This document shows, one piece after another, positions 9,283 to 19,266 of a DNA stretch of 64,000 nt. The DNA is from Candidatus Tectimicrobiota bacterium (GTDB lineage Bacteria > JACPUC01): contig JACPUC010000030.1 of assembly GCA_016192455.1 (NCBI GenBank), positions 1 through 64,000 of the forward strand, in the 5' to 3' direction. The notes under the pieces are model-generated. The model was given only the letters and a program-made list of their open reading frames with translations, was not told the DNA's origin and searched no databases. Position numbers and translations under genes: made by a program. Within the stretch, counting starts at the first letter, position 1, and every line of letters begins with the position of its first letter.

Positions 9283-9780
9283 CTAGGAGGAAGGTTCGCG
9301 GCGCGGCACGACTCCGAAGGCCATCTCCGCATCGGCGGCCACCTCGCCGGCCACCAGGCCCCGTCCCTCCACCATCCCTCCACTGGCGAGCGCTTTGAGG
9401 ACCGTCACTTCCAGGTAGAGCGCATCACCTGGAACAACCGGACGACGAAACCGCGCATGGGCGCTGCCAAACAGGAAGAGCTTGTCGTCGAACGCCGTCT
9501 GGGGGGTGCTTTTCCGGAACAGCAGGATCGTCGCCTGGCCGAGCGCTTCCAGGATCAGCGCGCCGGGCATGATCGGTCTGCCGGGGAAATGCCCCTGCAT
9601 GAACCACTCGTTGGCGGTGACGTTCTTCAGGCAGACGATGCGCCGATGCGGCTCGAAGGAGACAATCCGGTCAATGAAGAGGAACGGCGCGCGTTGCGGC
9701 AGGAGCTGAAAAATCTCGTCCTGGGGGGATGCGGTCGGCGCCGCCTGGGCTCCGCGAGCTTGCCGCGGGCGCTGCTGCAT
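9283..9780 (-). CDS. 3-hydroxyacyl-ACP dehydratase, FabZ-like
   Basis: LLPQRAPFLFIDRI...NEWFMQGHFPGRPIMPGALILEALGQ: FabZ hot-dog motif with catalytic His and Glu. Confidence 0.9.
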   Translation of the reverse strand: MQQRPRQARGAQAAPTASPQDEIFQLLPQRAPFLFIDRIVSFEPHRRIVCLKNVTANEWFMQGHFPGRPIMPGALILEALGQATILLFRKSTPQTAFDDKLFLFGSAHARFRRPVVPGDALYLEVTVLKALASGGMVEGRGLVAGEVAADAEMAFGVVPRREPSS

Positions 9781-9956
9781 GTGACGAATCTCCCGCCCCG
9801 GGCGGCCGCCGAGCCGGCCCTGACTCGAAAGACAGCGCTTCGTCCCCCGCGACCGGGCGCCGCGGAGCCGGAGATTCCCGCCGCGCGACACCCCTCGGGA
9901 CGCCCCAATACCTCCCTGCAACCTCCCCGCCGCGTCGGGCACCGCCGGCCTCGCGC

Positions 9957-10541
9957 TTACTTCCCGCCCTCGCCAAGGTACTGGCGCACCCGCTGGAGGA
10001 AGCCGTCGAGCGACAACTCGTCGGCGCCGCCTTCGCCGCCCGCCGCCACGATCTTCTTGGTTTTGGGGTCGAGGAGATCGACGCTCGAATTGATCGCCCG
10101 CACCCTCTTGGCGCCGCCGCCGGGATCAGCCACGACTCGGAACACCCCCTGGGATAACCCATAGATGAGATGCTCCCCGGCCTGCGTCTTGTGGAGGAAG
10201 AGGACAGCCTCCTCTTCCGGGGCGAGGGTCGGCGTGCCGGTGACTTTCATCACCAGCTTGCCGACGGTTCCCCCAAGCTGGCGGATGGTGAGGCTCTTCC
10301 GCCCCTCGCCCTTGAGAGTCTCGCTGACATCAACGGTGAGGTAGGTGTAGATTTTGCCCTTCTCCTCATCCCAGACGCTCCGCACGGTCTTGAACTTCCC
10401 CACCACGATTGCGTCTGCGTTGAGCGTCAGCTCCTTCAGGCTGTACCTCACCATGGTCGTCGCGGCTGCCGGCAGCGCCAGAAACGCCAGCATCCCCAGG
10501 ATGCAGCTCAGGGAGACCCCGATCCTCATGCTCCGCCCCAT
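9957..10541 (-). CDS. Predicted secreted protein of unknown function
   Basis: Signal peptide (ILGMLAFLALPAAATT); beta-rich body LTLNADAIVVGKFKTVRSVWDEEKGKIYTYLTVDVSETLKG. Confidence 0.75.
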   Translation of the reverse strand: MGRSMRIGVSLSCILGMLAFLALPAAATTMVRYSLKELTLNADAIVVGKFKTVRSVWDEEKGKIYTYLTVDVSETLKGEGRKSLTIRQLGGTVGKLVMKVTGTPTLAPEEEAVLFLHKTQAGEHLIYGLSQGVFRVVADPGGGAKRVRAINSSVDLLDPKTKKIVAAGGEGGADELSLDGFLQRVRQYLGEGGK

Positions 10542-10642
10542 AGGTCGTTCCTTTCACCTCATGCAACGAACCGACACCTTGCAGGGCCGGCAGTGCAGCG
10601 TCGTGCCCAACCAGCTCGGCGGCGACACCGAGGAGCCTCCGT

Positions 10643-11380
10643 TCAGGTGTAGATGCCGCCATCGACCTGCACCACGGCGCCGGTCATGTAGCTCGCCATG
10701 GCGGAGGCCAGGAAGACCGCCGCCGAAGCGACCTCCTCGGGCCGCCCGGTGCGTTGCAGGGGGATGGCGCCGAGGTCCACCCCTTTGGCGATGAAGGCGG
10801 CGGTCATGTCGGTCTCGATGAGGCCCGGCGCCAGCGCGTTGACGCGGATTCCCCAGTGCCCCACCTCCTGGGCGAGGGACTTCGTGAAGGCGATGATGCC
10901 GGCCTTCGAGGCGGCGTAGTTCGTCTGACCCTTGCGGCCGCTGAGGCCGGCGATGGAGGAGACGTTGACGATGGCGCCGCTGCGCTGGCGGATCATCTGC
11001 TTCACCACGGCGCGGCTCCACAGGTAGAGTCCCCGCAGATTGGTCGTGATCACCTCGTCCCAGGCTTCCTCGGACATCATGGGGAGGAGGGCGTCGCGCG
11101 TCACCCCGGCATTGTTCACCAGCACGTCAATGGTTCCGAACTCCGCCGTCACCGCCTCCGCCGTGGCGCGGATGGCCTCCGCATCGTTGGCGGGCGCGCA
11201 GCGCGCCGCGGCGCTGCCGCCCTCCCCGCGGATCAGCTCGCACACCTGGCGGGCCGCCTCGGCGTTGCGGTGGTACGTGAGGACAACCTTGGCGCCCTCG
11301 CGGCCATAGGCAACGGCGATGGCTCTGCCGATCCCCCGGGAGCCGCCGGTGACGATGGCCGTTTTCCCCTCCAGCAACAT
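10643..11380 (-). CDS. fabG: 3-oxoacyl-ACP reductase FabG-like SDR
   Basis: TGGSRGIG cofactor motif; NNAG; S...YAASK catalytic motif. Confidence 0.9.
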   Translation of the reverse strand: MLLEGKTAIVTGGSRGIGRAIAVAYGREGAKVVLTYHRNAEAARQVCELIRGEGGSAAARCAPANDAEAIRATAEAVTAEFGTIDVLVNNAGVTRDALLPMMSEEAWDEVITTNLRGLYLWSRAVVKQMIRQRSGAIVNVSSIAGLSGRKGQTNYAASKAGIIAFTKSLAQEVGHWGIRVNALAPGLIETDMTAAFIAKGVDLGAIPLQRTGRPEEVASAAVFLASAMASYMTGAVVQVDGGIYT

Positions 11381-11427
11381 GCGGCTCCCTCCCTCCTTGC
11401 CGGTCTCAAGGGCGGCGGCGCCGGCGC

Positions 11428-11706
11428 TCAGACGCCCTGCCCTTCCTTCAGCTTCTTGATCAGGCGCGCCAGGGTATCGACAGAGTAAAACTGCGCAATC
11501 GTCTCCTCGTCTTCCTTGATCCCCACCCCGAACTCCGATTCAATCCCGACAATAATCTCCAGGGCCTCAATGGAATCGAGACCTAGGCCCCCCTCTTCCT
11601 CCCCAAACAAGGGCTGCTTGTCGCCGATCTCCTGCGGCGAGATCTTCATCCGGATGCGTCGCACGATGAGGTCCTTCAGCGCTTTCTTGATGGTTTTCAG
11701 ATGCAT
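11428..11706 (-). CDS. Acyl carrier protein
   Basis: ~92 aa with GLDSIEALEIIVGIESEFGV: phosphopantetheine Ser in the DS(I/L)-E context; start at MHLKTIKKALK. Confidence 0.9.
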   Translation of the reverse strand: MHLKTIKKALKDLIVRRIRMKISPQEIGDKQPLFGEEEGGLGLDSIEALEIIVGIESEFGVGIKEDEETIAQFYSVDTLARLIKKLKEGQGV

Positions 11707-12998
11707 TGCTCGTCTCTCACCGGCGCTGCTGCTGCAATGACGACGCTGCTGCTGGCGCCGCCGAACGCGGCGCTGTGGCAGAGGAGGCTCCGTATCGAAG
11801 CAGCGCGCGGCACATTCGGCACGTAGTCCAGATCGCACCCGGGGTCGGGTTCCTGATAGTTGAGCGTGGCCGGGATTATACCTGTGTCCAGGGCGAAAAG
11901 CCCAGCCGCAAGTTGAAACAGCCCGGCGGCGGCGCCCGTCTCGCCGCAGGCCGACTTCGGGCAGGTGACGGGGATACGCGCCGCCCGCGCTCCGAGCACC
12001 GCTTTCAGGGCCTCGGTTTCCGCGGCGTCGAAGGCAGGCGTCGAGTTGGCGGCCGCGACGATGAGGTCAAGGTCGCCTGGGGAGCAATCCGCCTCGCGCA
12101 GGGCCGCCTGCATCGATCCGATCATGCCGCGCCCGTCCGGATGCAGCGCCCGGGGCTGCCGCGCGGCGTGGGAGGAGCCGCAGCCGGCGACCAGCCCAGC
12201 CACGTTTGCACGACGGGCGGCGGCATGCCGCTGCGTCTCCAGGACAACGGCGGCGGCCCCCTCGCCAAGGAGGAGACCTTTCCGGCGCGCATCGCAGGGG
12301 CAGGAACGCTGCGTTTCCCGGCGGCCGGAGGGGAGGAGCCGAAGCTGCGCGAAGATGCGCAGGAGGATGGCGGAGAGCTCCTCGGCGGCCACCACGAGGG
12401 CGCAGTCGATCCGTCCCAGGCGCAGGGACATGGCCGCCAGCTCCACGGCGGCAAGCCCGGAGGTGGAGCCGCTGACGAGCACGACGCTGGGGCCGGTGAG
12501 CTGCAACCGCAGGTTGATCTCCCCCGCCAGGGCCACGTAGGTGGTGTTCTGAAACTTCAGCGGGCTGACGACCGCGGCGCCCTGCGAGAAGAGATTGAGC
12601 AGGAACGCTTCCGCATCTTCGGTGGCCCCGAACCAGGTCCCCGCGAAGACGCCGATGCGGCTGGGATCGAGCTGGGCCAGCTCCAGGCGCGCGCTGGCGA
12701 TCGCCTCGTCCGCCGCCAGCACGGCGAACTGAACGAGGCGCGGCAGGCGGCAGAAGCGGTCGCTCGCATCGTAGTCCTGCGGCGCGAAGCCGCGCACCTC
12801 ACCCGCCAGGGTGCAGCGGATCGACCCCGGGTCGAAGCGCTCGATGGGCCGGATGCCGTCCTCCGCCGCGCGCAGCGCCTCGCGCCAACGGGCGCGCCCG
12901 ACGCCGAACGGCGACACGATGCCCATTCCCGTGATGGCAACCGCGGCGGCGTGGCGGGGGTCGGAGGCCGGAGAGCTGCGCGAGGCGGCGCGCTTCAT
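11697..12998 (-). CDS. Degenerate beta-ketoacyl synthase-like protein (CLF/KS-beta-like)
   Basis: VAITGMGIVSPFG KS fold motif and DLDYVPNVPR C-terminus, but VSGSTSG at the Cys site, AAANSTPAFDAAE at HGTGT, CGET at GHT. Confidence 0.8.
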   Translation of the reverse strand: MKRAASRSSPASDPRHAAAVAITGMGIVSPFGVGRARWREALRAAEDGIRPIERFDPGSIRCTLAGEVRGFAPQDYDASDRFCRLPRLVQFAVLAADEAIASARLELAQLDPSRIGVFAGTWFGATEDAEAFLLNLFSQGAAVVSPLKFQNTTYVALAGEINLRLQLTGPSVVLVSGSTSGLAAVELAAMSLRLGRIDCALVVAAEELSAILLRIFAQLRLLPSGRRETQRSCPCDARRKGLLLGEGAAAVVLETQRHAAARRANVAGLVAGCGSSHAARQPRALHPDGRGMIGSMQAALREADCSPGDLDLIVAAANSTPAFDAAETEALKAVLGARAARIPVTCPKSACGETGAAAGLFQLAAGLFALDTGIIPATLNYQEPDPGCDLDYVPNVPRAASIRSLLCHSAAFGGASSSVVIAAAAPVRDEQCI

Positions 12999-14293
12999 AC
13001 CGAGGCCCCTCCGGGAGGCTCCGCCGCGGTCCAGGGATGGCGGGGGAGCTCGGCGCAGGTCATGAAGACGAGGCAGACATTGTTCCCCCCGAAGCCGAAG
13101 GAGTTGGAGAGGGCGATGTGAATTGGTTGCCGACGCGCCACATTCGGCACGTAGTCGAGGTCGCACGCCGGATCGGGGGTCTCGTAGTTGATCGTGGGAG
13201 GCACAAAACCGCAGCGCATCGCCAGGATCGTGGCGATAGCCTCGAGCGCTCCGGCAGCCCCCAGGGTATGCCCCAGCATCGATTTCGTCGAGCTGATGGG
13301 AACTCCGTAGGCGGCGTCTCCGAAGACTGCCTTGATGGCGCGCGTTTCGGCGGCATCGTTCAACTGCGTCGCCGTGCCGTGGGCGTTGATGTACTGCACG
13401 GCGGCGGCATCGACGCCCGCGTCCTGAAGGGCGAGGTGCATGGCCCGCGCCGCGCCGCGGCCTTCCTTGTCGGGGGCGGTCATGTGGTAGGCGTCGCAGC
13501 TCAGGCCGTAGCCGGCCAGCTCGCAGTAGGCCATGGCCCGTCGGCGGCGGGCATGGTCGAAGCTCTCCAGGAGCAGCACCCCCGCGCCCTCTCCAAGGGA
13601 GAAGCCGCTGCGATGCTTATCGAAGGGGCGGATGCGCTCCTTCGTGAGCGCCTTGAGGACGCCAAAGCCGGCGAGCGTCAAGCGCGTCATGGGGTCGACG
13701 CCGACGGCCAAAATCACCGCGGCCTTGCCGCAGCGGATCACATCGACAGCCTGGCCGATGGCCATGGCCCCGGCTGAACAGGCAGTCGACACCGCGAAGC
13801 TCGGGCCGCGGAAGCCGAACTCCGCCGCCAGGTGATCGTTCACCGCATGGGGGGGGAAGGCGCAGAGGCGGGCGGCGTCCCTCGCCCGCCCACCACGGCG
13901 AAGGTAGTCTTCAGCGCCGAGCATGCCGCCAAGCGTGCTGCCTGTGACGAGCCCCCGCCGCTGCGCGGTCTCATCCGCGGCGGACTCGGCGGCGGACAGC
14001 GGCAGGCCGGCATCCCGCACAGCTTGCTCCGCCGCCAACTGCGCCAGCCACGAGGCGCGGTCAAGATCGCCGCCGGGACGTCTCCGCGTGCCGCGCTTGG
14101 CCCGCCGGCCTGGCGATCGGCGGGCAGCGTCCACCTCGCCGCCGTTCGAGGTTCGATAGCCGCTGGTATCGAAGGCCGTGATCGGGCGGATGCCCGATCG
14201 ACCAGCGTACAACCCCTCTGCAAAGGAAACCGTGTCATTTCCCAAGGAGGAGATTACGCCGAGTCCCGTGACCACCACGCGCTGAGCACTCAT
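12995..14293 (-). CDS. Beta-ketoacyl-ACP synthase (FabF-like KS), catalytic residues intact
   Basis: VVVTGLGVISSLG; STACSAG; NAHGTATQLND; KSMLGHT; SNSFGFGGNN; overlaps the next gene by 4 bp (ATGA). Confidence 0.92.
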   Translation of the reverse strand: MSAQRVVVTGLGVISSLGNDTVSFAEGLYAGRSGIRPITAFDTSGYRTSNGGEVDAARRSPGRRAKRGTRRRPGGDLDRASWLAQLAAEQAVRDAGLPLSAAESAADETAQRRGLVTGSTLGGMLGAEDYLRRGGRARDAARLCAFPPHAVNDHLAAEFGFRGPSFAVSTACSAGAMAIGQAVDVIRCGKAAVILAVGVDPMTRLTLAGFGVLKALTKERIRPFDKHRSGFSLGEGAGVLLLESFDHARRRRAMAYCELAGYGLSCDAYHMTAPDKEGRGAARAMHLALQDAGVDAAAVQYINAHGTATQLNDAAETRAIKAVFGDAAYGVPISSTKSMLGHTLGAAGALEAIATILAMRCGFVPPTINYETPDPACDLDYVPNVARRQPIHIALSNSFGFGGNNVCLVFMTCAELPRHPWTAAEPPGGASV

Positions 14294-15036
14294 CGTCGGA
14301 GGCTAGTGACCAGGATGTACCTAACACAGGGCTGCTGCCGCGTCCTTGCGAGCTGATCATTGAGTGACCGCGGCAGCGGGCGAATCCTCTCCACGCCTAA
14401 CCGGGAGAAGGAACCAGGGGATGATGCGGATACCATACACCACGCCGCCCCGCCATGGAAGAGCGGCCGGGCCGGTGGGGAACCGCGCCCCACACCCGGG
14501 GCTGCGCCTTCTGCGAGAGCTGCCCCCGGCGCGCATGGGGAGGAAATCGCCCGCCGGCTGGCGGGCAAGGGAGACGGGCCTTGCCTGTCTGCGCCTGCCC
14601 CGCGGCGGGGGAGGCAGGTGCTCCGCGCAGGCAGGCAGGAGCAAGAGAGGAGGCGGAAAGGAACGCTCGGCTCAGGCGAGCCGAGCGGCAGGGAGCGCCC
14701 GCGATGTCGCTGGACCGTTCGCGCAGGCGACGAAGGGCTGCGAATTCGCAGGGCTCGAATCGTCGGTAAGCGCCGCCAGCGGAACTGAAGACAAGGCAGC
14801 AGGGGAATCTCGGATTCCTTCCCCACCGTCTGCCGGGAGCCGCACCCCTTTGCGCGAGCTGCCGCGCAGCTCACAGGGACTGGGGGTGCCTGCCCGCCAC
14901 TGCCTACCTCCGCCGGCACGGCAGACAGGATGTGGCGCGAGGCAGGCGGGGGAGCCAGGGCCCCCCCACAAGAACTCCCCCTCCCGATGCCGCGAGCAAC
15001 GCATCGAATTCATCAGCGATCGTAGGAGACGCGACG

Positions 15037-16932
15037 CTAGGCGCTGGCCAGGGCCTTGCTGCAGGCGGCGCGAATGCGCTCGAGGTCGTCGGTGTAGAGC
15101 AACCCCAGCTTCGTCAGCAGTTGGCGCAACGCCTGGCTGGTGCTGTTCAGATCGACCTGCACGATGTTCGGCAGAGTGAATCGCTGGGCGTCGAGTTTCC
15201 CCAGGTGGCGGGTGATTTGAGGCAGGAGGTGTTCCTTCACCTTCTCCCAGTCCTCCTTGATGGGGAGGATGAGCAAGTCCACCTGGTTGCGCAGGGCGTG
15301 CAGGGCGTGGGCCACGCTCTCGGCTCGCCGCGCCTCGGCGCTCTCCGGTCGTCTCGCCGCGTGTTCTGGTTCATTCTCGCGCCGCGCCGTGCCGGTCATG
15401 CGTTGGTAAAGTACCTTGATGCCGAGCTCGGAGAAGAACGTCTCCATCGCCCTCCCCAGCGGGGTTGAGCGCGCCAGTTCGGTCACCGCCACCTGCTTGA
15501 GGCTGCCCGTGGCCGCGCCGACCAGTTGCTTCGATTCTTCGTAAAGCTGTTCCTTCAAGCTGGTGACGTATTCTTGTTCTTGATTGGATTTGGCCCAGCT
15601 TCTCAGCAGGCGCTTGGCGGTGAACTTCAAGCCGGCATCATAGAAGTCGCGCCGGGCCAGTCGGTTGAAGATCGATCCCCAGGAGTAGAAGCGGCGCATC
15701 GCCCCGATCGTTTCGGTCTGCAGTTCGTAGGGCGTTATTCCCGCGGGTCGATGCACGGCGTGGTGGCCGTCGAAGTGGCCCCAGTGCTTCGACAAGAACT
15801 CACGGCCCTGCTTCACGAAGGTGGCGTAATCACGCGAGCCGGGAATCGGCGTCAGGATCATGAACTGGATGCTGTCGATATTCCAGCGGCGGGCGAAGTC
15901 CTGCGTCTGCCGGATGGTCTCAACGCTGTCCTCGTCCGAGCCGAGGACGAACATGCCGTGGATTTTGATGTCGTGCTGATGAAGGGCGCGGATCGCGTGC
16001 TCGATGTTTTCCACGGTTTCATGCTTGTTGAAGAGATCGAGGGTCTGCTGGTTGATCGACTCGAAGCCTACGAAGGCGCGCCCGCAATTCGCCCGCTTCA
16101 TCAGCTCGAGCAGCTCGGGGTCGCGCGACAGCTCATGGCGCACCTGAGCGCCCCAGCGCGGGGTCAGCTTGTTGTCGATCATGCCGGTGAGGATTTCCTT
16201 CATGCGTTTGCGGTTCACATTGAAGATATCGTCGGCGAAGAAGAGGTAATCGATCCCCTGCCGCCGCACGTTGAAGGCGATCTCCTCCAGCACGCGGTCG
16301 ACCGAGTGGGCCCGCGAGCCCTTGCCATTGAACGTGGGCACGGAGCAGAAGGAGCAATCGAAGGGGCAACCCCGCGCCGTCATGATCGAGGCCACCTTGA
16401 TGCGTTTGGCCCCCCCACGGAGCAGCGAGTAATCGGCGATGGGGTTGTCGTCCAGGTTTGTCTTCAACGGGCGGTCCTGGTTGTGCACCTTCTCGCCATC
16501 GGCCCAGTAGCTCAGCCCGCGGATGGCGCTGCGGTCGCGATCCCCCTCCAGGGCCTCGAGCAACTCGACGATCGTCTCTTCCCCCTCGCCGCGCACCAGG
16601 TAGTCGGCCTCATCGAGCCCCTCATCCGGCAGGAAGGTGACATGCGTTCCCCCCATCACCACCGGGATGCCCGCGCGCCGCGCCAGCCGGGCAAGCTCAT
16701 AGGCGCGGGGCACGGTGGAGGTCAAGGCCGACAGCCCCACCAGATCGGCCGAGAGGAAGTCCTGCATGTCAACCGCACCCAGCTCTTCAATGTAGACGCT
16801 TACGTCGTAGCCCCGATCGCGCAGGATGGTTCCCAGCAGGACCGAACCGATGCGGGGAAACGGCACGTGGCTGTAAACATGAAGATAGGCGGATTTCGTC
16901 TCGACGAACACGATCTTCTTGATACGCTTCAT
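15037..16932 (-). CDS. B12-binding-domain radical SAM protein
   Basis: N-terminal cobalamin-binding-like region; radical SAM CxxxCxxC as CPFDCSFC; start at MKRIKKIVFVETK. Confidence 0.9.
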   Translation of the reverse strand: MKRIKKIVFVETKSAYLHVYSHVPFPRIGSVLLGTILRDRGYDVSVYIEELGAVDMQDFLSADLVGLSALTSTVPRAYELARLARRAGIPVVMGGTHVTFLPDEGLDEADYLVRGEGEETIVELLEALEGDRDRSAIRGLSYWADGEKVHNQDRPLKTNLDDNPIADYSLLRGGAKRIKVASIMTARGCPFDCSFCSVPTFNGKGSRAHSVDRVLEEIAFNVRRQGIDYLFFADDIFNVNRKRMKEILTGMIDNKLTPRWGAQVRHELSRDPELLELMKRANCGRAFVGFESINQQTLDLFNKHETVENIEHAIRALHQHDIKIHGMFVLGSDEDSVETIRQTQDFARRWNIDSIQFMILTPIPGSRDYATFVKQGREFLSKHWGHFDGHHAVHRPAGITPYELQTETIGAMRRFYSWGSIFNRLARRDFYDAGLKFTAKRLLRSWAKSNQEQEYVTSLKEQLYEESKQLVGAATGSLKQVAVTELARSTPLGRAMETFFSELGIKVLYQRMTGTARRENEPEHAARRPESAEARRAESVAHALHALRNQVDLLILPIKEDWEKVKEHLLPQITRHLGKLDAQRFTLPNIVQVDLNSTSQALRQLLTKLGLLYTDDLERIRAACSKALASA

Positions 16933-17771
16933 GAACCGTCCTTCTCGTGTGCTGTACCGCCGAAGGACGCGACCACCGCAAAGCCCCTGCTGCAAGCGCA
17001 TCTCAACGCCTGCCGCTTGGCTTGCTGCGTGGTCATGTCCGGTTCCTTGAGGAATAGAACCCCCGCCGATGCCGATGTTGGGCTGCGAAGAGCACTCCTG
17101 GCACGCCTCGGCGCCCGCCGGGGCCTGAGCGAATCAGGCCACCAAGAGCCACCCGCGGGGATAGGCGGACGAGGTCAAATGAGGTGCGACAGGGCGGCGT
17201 GACCGCCGCGTGCACAGACTGATGAACTATGGCACGAAACGTCGCCTGCCGCAACCCCTAATAGCCGCCCAGGTGCGAGGCCCCGATCGCCGCCGACACC
17301 ATGACGAGGCGGGCCGGCCTCGGCCTGTTCGTGTGCTGCCTTGCCGGCGGTGGCTGGCAGGCCAGGAGACGCGCCCCGTGATTGCATCTCGGCAAGGCGG
17401 TCACCTACGCGTCGAGTTTGTCCGCCGAGGTCCCGAGGTCCTGCTTTTCACCAACCTCATCCGTCGGGCGCCTCGCTGCAGAGTGGCGCGCAGACCTTCT
17501 AGCGGCGAGCGGCCGCTCAGGTCTCAACGCGGTCACGAGTGGGGCGTTCGGGGTGGGGAAGGAATGGGTGTGGTTTGGCGGCATGTTGCTCAGGACCCGC
17601 CGTGGCATGCTGCCCGTCAAGATCACGGGCAACGGCTGCCCTCCAGGGAGGCCGCGCCTCTCCTGGAGGCGAACCGCGCTTGCGTGCCACACCGCTGCCG
17701 CAACGGCGAGGCGCGGCGCCGCGCGGCCGCCTGCGCGCTGTTGATGTGTGTCGGGTAAGGAAGGAGTTAAG

Positions 17772-17848
17772 TGGGGTGGACGAAGGGATTTGAACCCTCG
17801 ACCACTGGAGCCACAATCCAGTGCTCTGCCAGCTGAGCTACGTCCACC
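17772..17848 (-). tRNA. tRNA-His (GTG)
   Basis: Reverse complement GGTGGACGTAGCTCAGCTGGCAGAGCACTGGATTGTGGCTCCAGTGGTCGAGGGTTCGAATCCCTTCGTCCACCCCA: cloverleaf, anticodon GTG, G-1/C73 typical of His, encoded CCA. Confidence 0.97.
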
Positions 17849-18464
17849 ACTGCGCGCTCGACCGATTGACGCCGTTGCTTCCTCGCAGGGAACCTGCATA
17901 TGGAGAGAGGACCTGCCCCTGGAAAGGTGGGCGAACCACTTCTCGCGAAGTGATTCTCATACCTAGGATACATGAGGCGTGTGGCGTTGTCGAGTGCTTT
18001 CGAGGTCGCTGCGTGTCAGCAAGAGAGCCTGGGGGCGGGGGCCGTCCGCTGCCGCTCCGGCGGAAGGAAATGGCGCCACGGTCGCGCCGATCCGTCAGCC
18101 GCCGGCTTCGAAGCCCATAGGTGGAGCTGTACAATCCTGGCCGATGAGCGGTAAAGTACAACGTTCGGCCAGGTGGTCAGGTTGGGCGGAGGCCGCGTCA
18201 CGGGGGTCACCCGGGGGTGGCGGTGGAAGTTTGACTTTCCCCGCGCTAGCGCCGAGAGGGCTTCAGCGCCAGCCCCGGTGACCTGCGGCGTGGAGGTGAC
18301 CGCATCACCCGAGGCGCGCGCCCGGTGGAAGCTCCGCCGCCGTTGAGGCAGGTACTTCGCCCAAGACCACGCTGCTCCGGCTGACGGATTCTCTGGCGGT
18401 CTGATCAAGTAGGAGGTTGTGCCCGGCAATCAGTTCCCTGCGGCTCGTGAAGGAGAAGAAACGA

Positions 18465-19025
18465 ATGGCTCAAGCGAAGATTCTGGCGATCTGTGGCAGC
18501 CTGCGGAAAGCGTCGTTCAATCGGAGAATTCTCGCCTTTGCGGTGCAAGGCGCGAGAGAGGCTGGGGGCGAGGTGGAGGAGTGCGACCTTGATCTGCCGC
18601 TGTACAACGGCGACATTGAGGCGCAGGGCCTGCCGCCCAAGGTCGTGGCGCTGCGCGACAAGATCGCCGCTGCCGATGGCCTGCTCATTGCCGCGCCGGA
18701 GAATAACCACGGGCTGAGCGCGGCGCTGAAGAACGCCATCGACTGGGCCTCGCGGCCCCCGAGCGTCTGGCCAGGGAAAGTTGCGGCATCCTGTGGAGCG
18801 ACGTCGGGGCTGTTCGGCACCGTGCGCGCCTCGATCCAGCTTCGCACCACGCTGGCGGCCGTGCAAGTAACCCTGCTGCCCCAGCACGTCTGGGTCTCCC
18901 AGGTGCACAAGAAGTTTGATGATCAAGAGAAGTTCGGCGATACCGAGGCGATTCAGAAGCTCAAAGAGCTTGGCGCCCTGCTGGTGAAGACGGTGGGGGT
19001 GACGGCCGTGGCGGTGGCATCGTAA
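18465..19025 (+). CDS. NADPH-dependent FMN reductase family protein
   Basis: AICGSLRKASFNRRIL flavodoxin-like P-loop; PENNHGLSAALKNAIDWASRP. Confidence 0.9.
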   Translation: MAQAKILAICGSLRKASFNRRILAFAVQGAREAGGEVEECDLDLPLYNGDIEAQGLPPKVVALRDKIAAADGLLIAAPENNHGLSAALKNAIDWASRPPSVWPGKVAASCGATSGLFGTVRASIQLRTTLAAVQVTLLPQHVWVSQVHKKFDDQEKFGDTEAIQKLKELGALLVKTVGVTAVAVAS

Positions 19026-19266
19026 AGGGGGCTGTCGGCGAGATGATCGCCAGGGGTGCTGCGCGGGCGCCCGACCGCGCAAGGGAACATGTGGGCACCC
19101 GGCAACTCCGAGTCAAATGGGCGTCAACTAAGCTCGCCAGGCCAAAGTCACAATATGTTGTGGTTGCAGCGCTAAGGACGCCTATATAGGGAGGGTGAGC
19201 GCCAGCCCAATCAAATAGCCATCAAATAGTGAGCAAATAGGCGTTTGGCTCGCCTCGCTCCCGGTT

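Noticed and set aside
14290-14919. ORFs in the gap upstream of the KS cluster (209-, 271-, 142-aa)
   Set aside because: Overlapping frames on both strands, Arg/Pro/Gly-rich, no motif; treated as repeat-rich noncoding.
17000-17770. Integration (att) site or genomic island at tRNA-His
   Set aside because: No integrase gene and no repeated tRNA 3' end seen in the window.
18170-18420. GC-rich segment upstream of the FMN reductase as a riboswitch or structured RNA
   Set aside because: Compared mentally with cobalamin, TPP and RNase P signatures on both strands; no diagnostic motif set found. An Infernal/Rfam scan would settle it.
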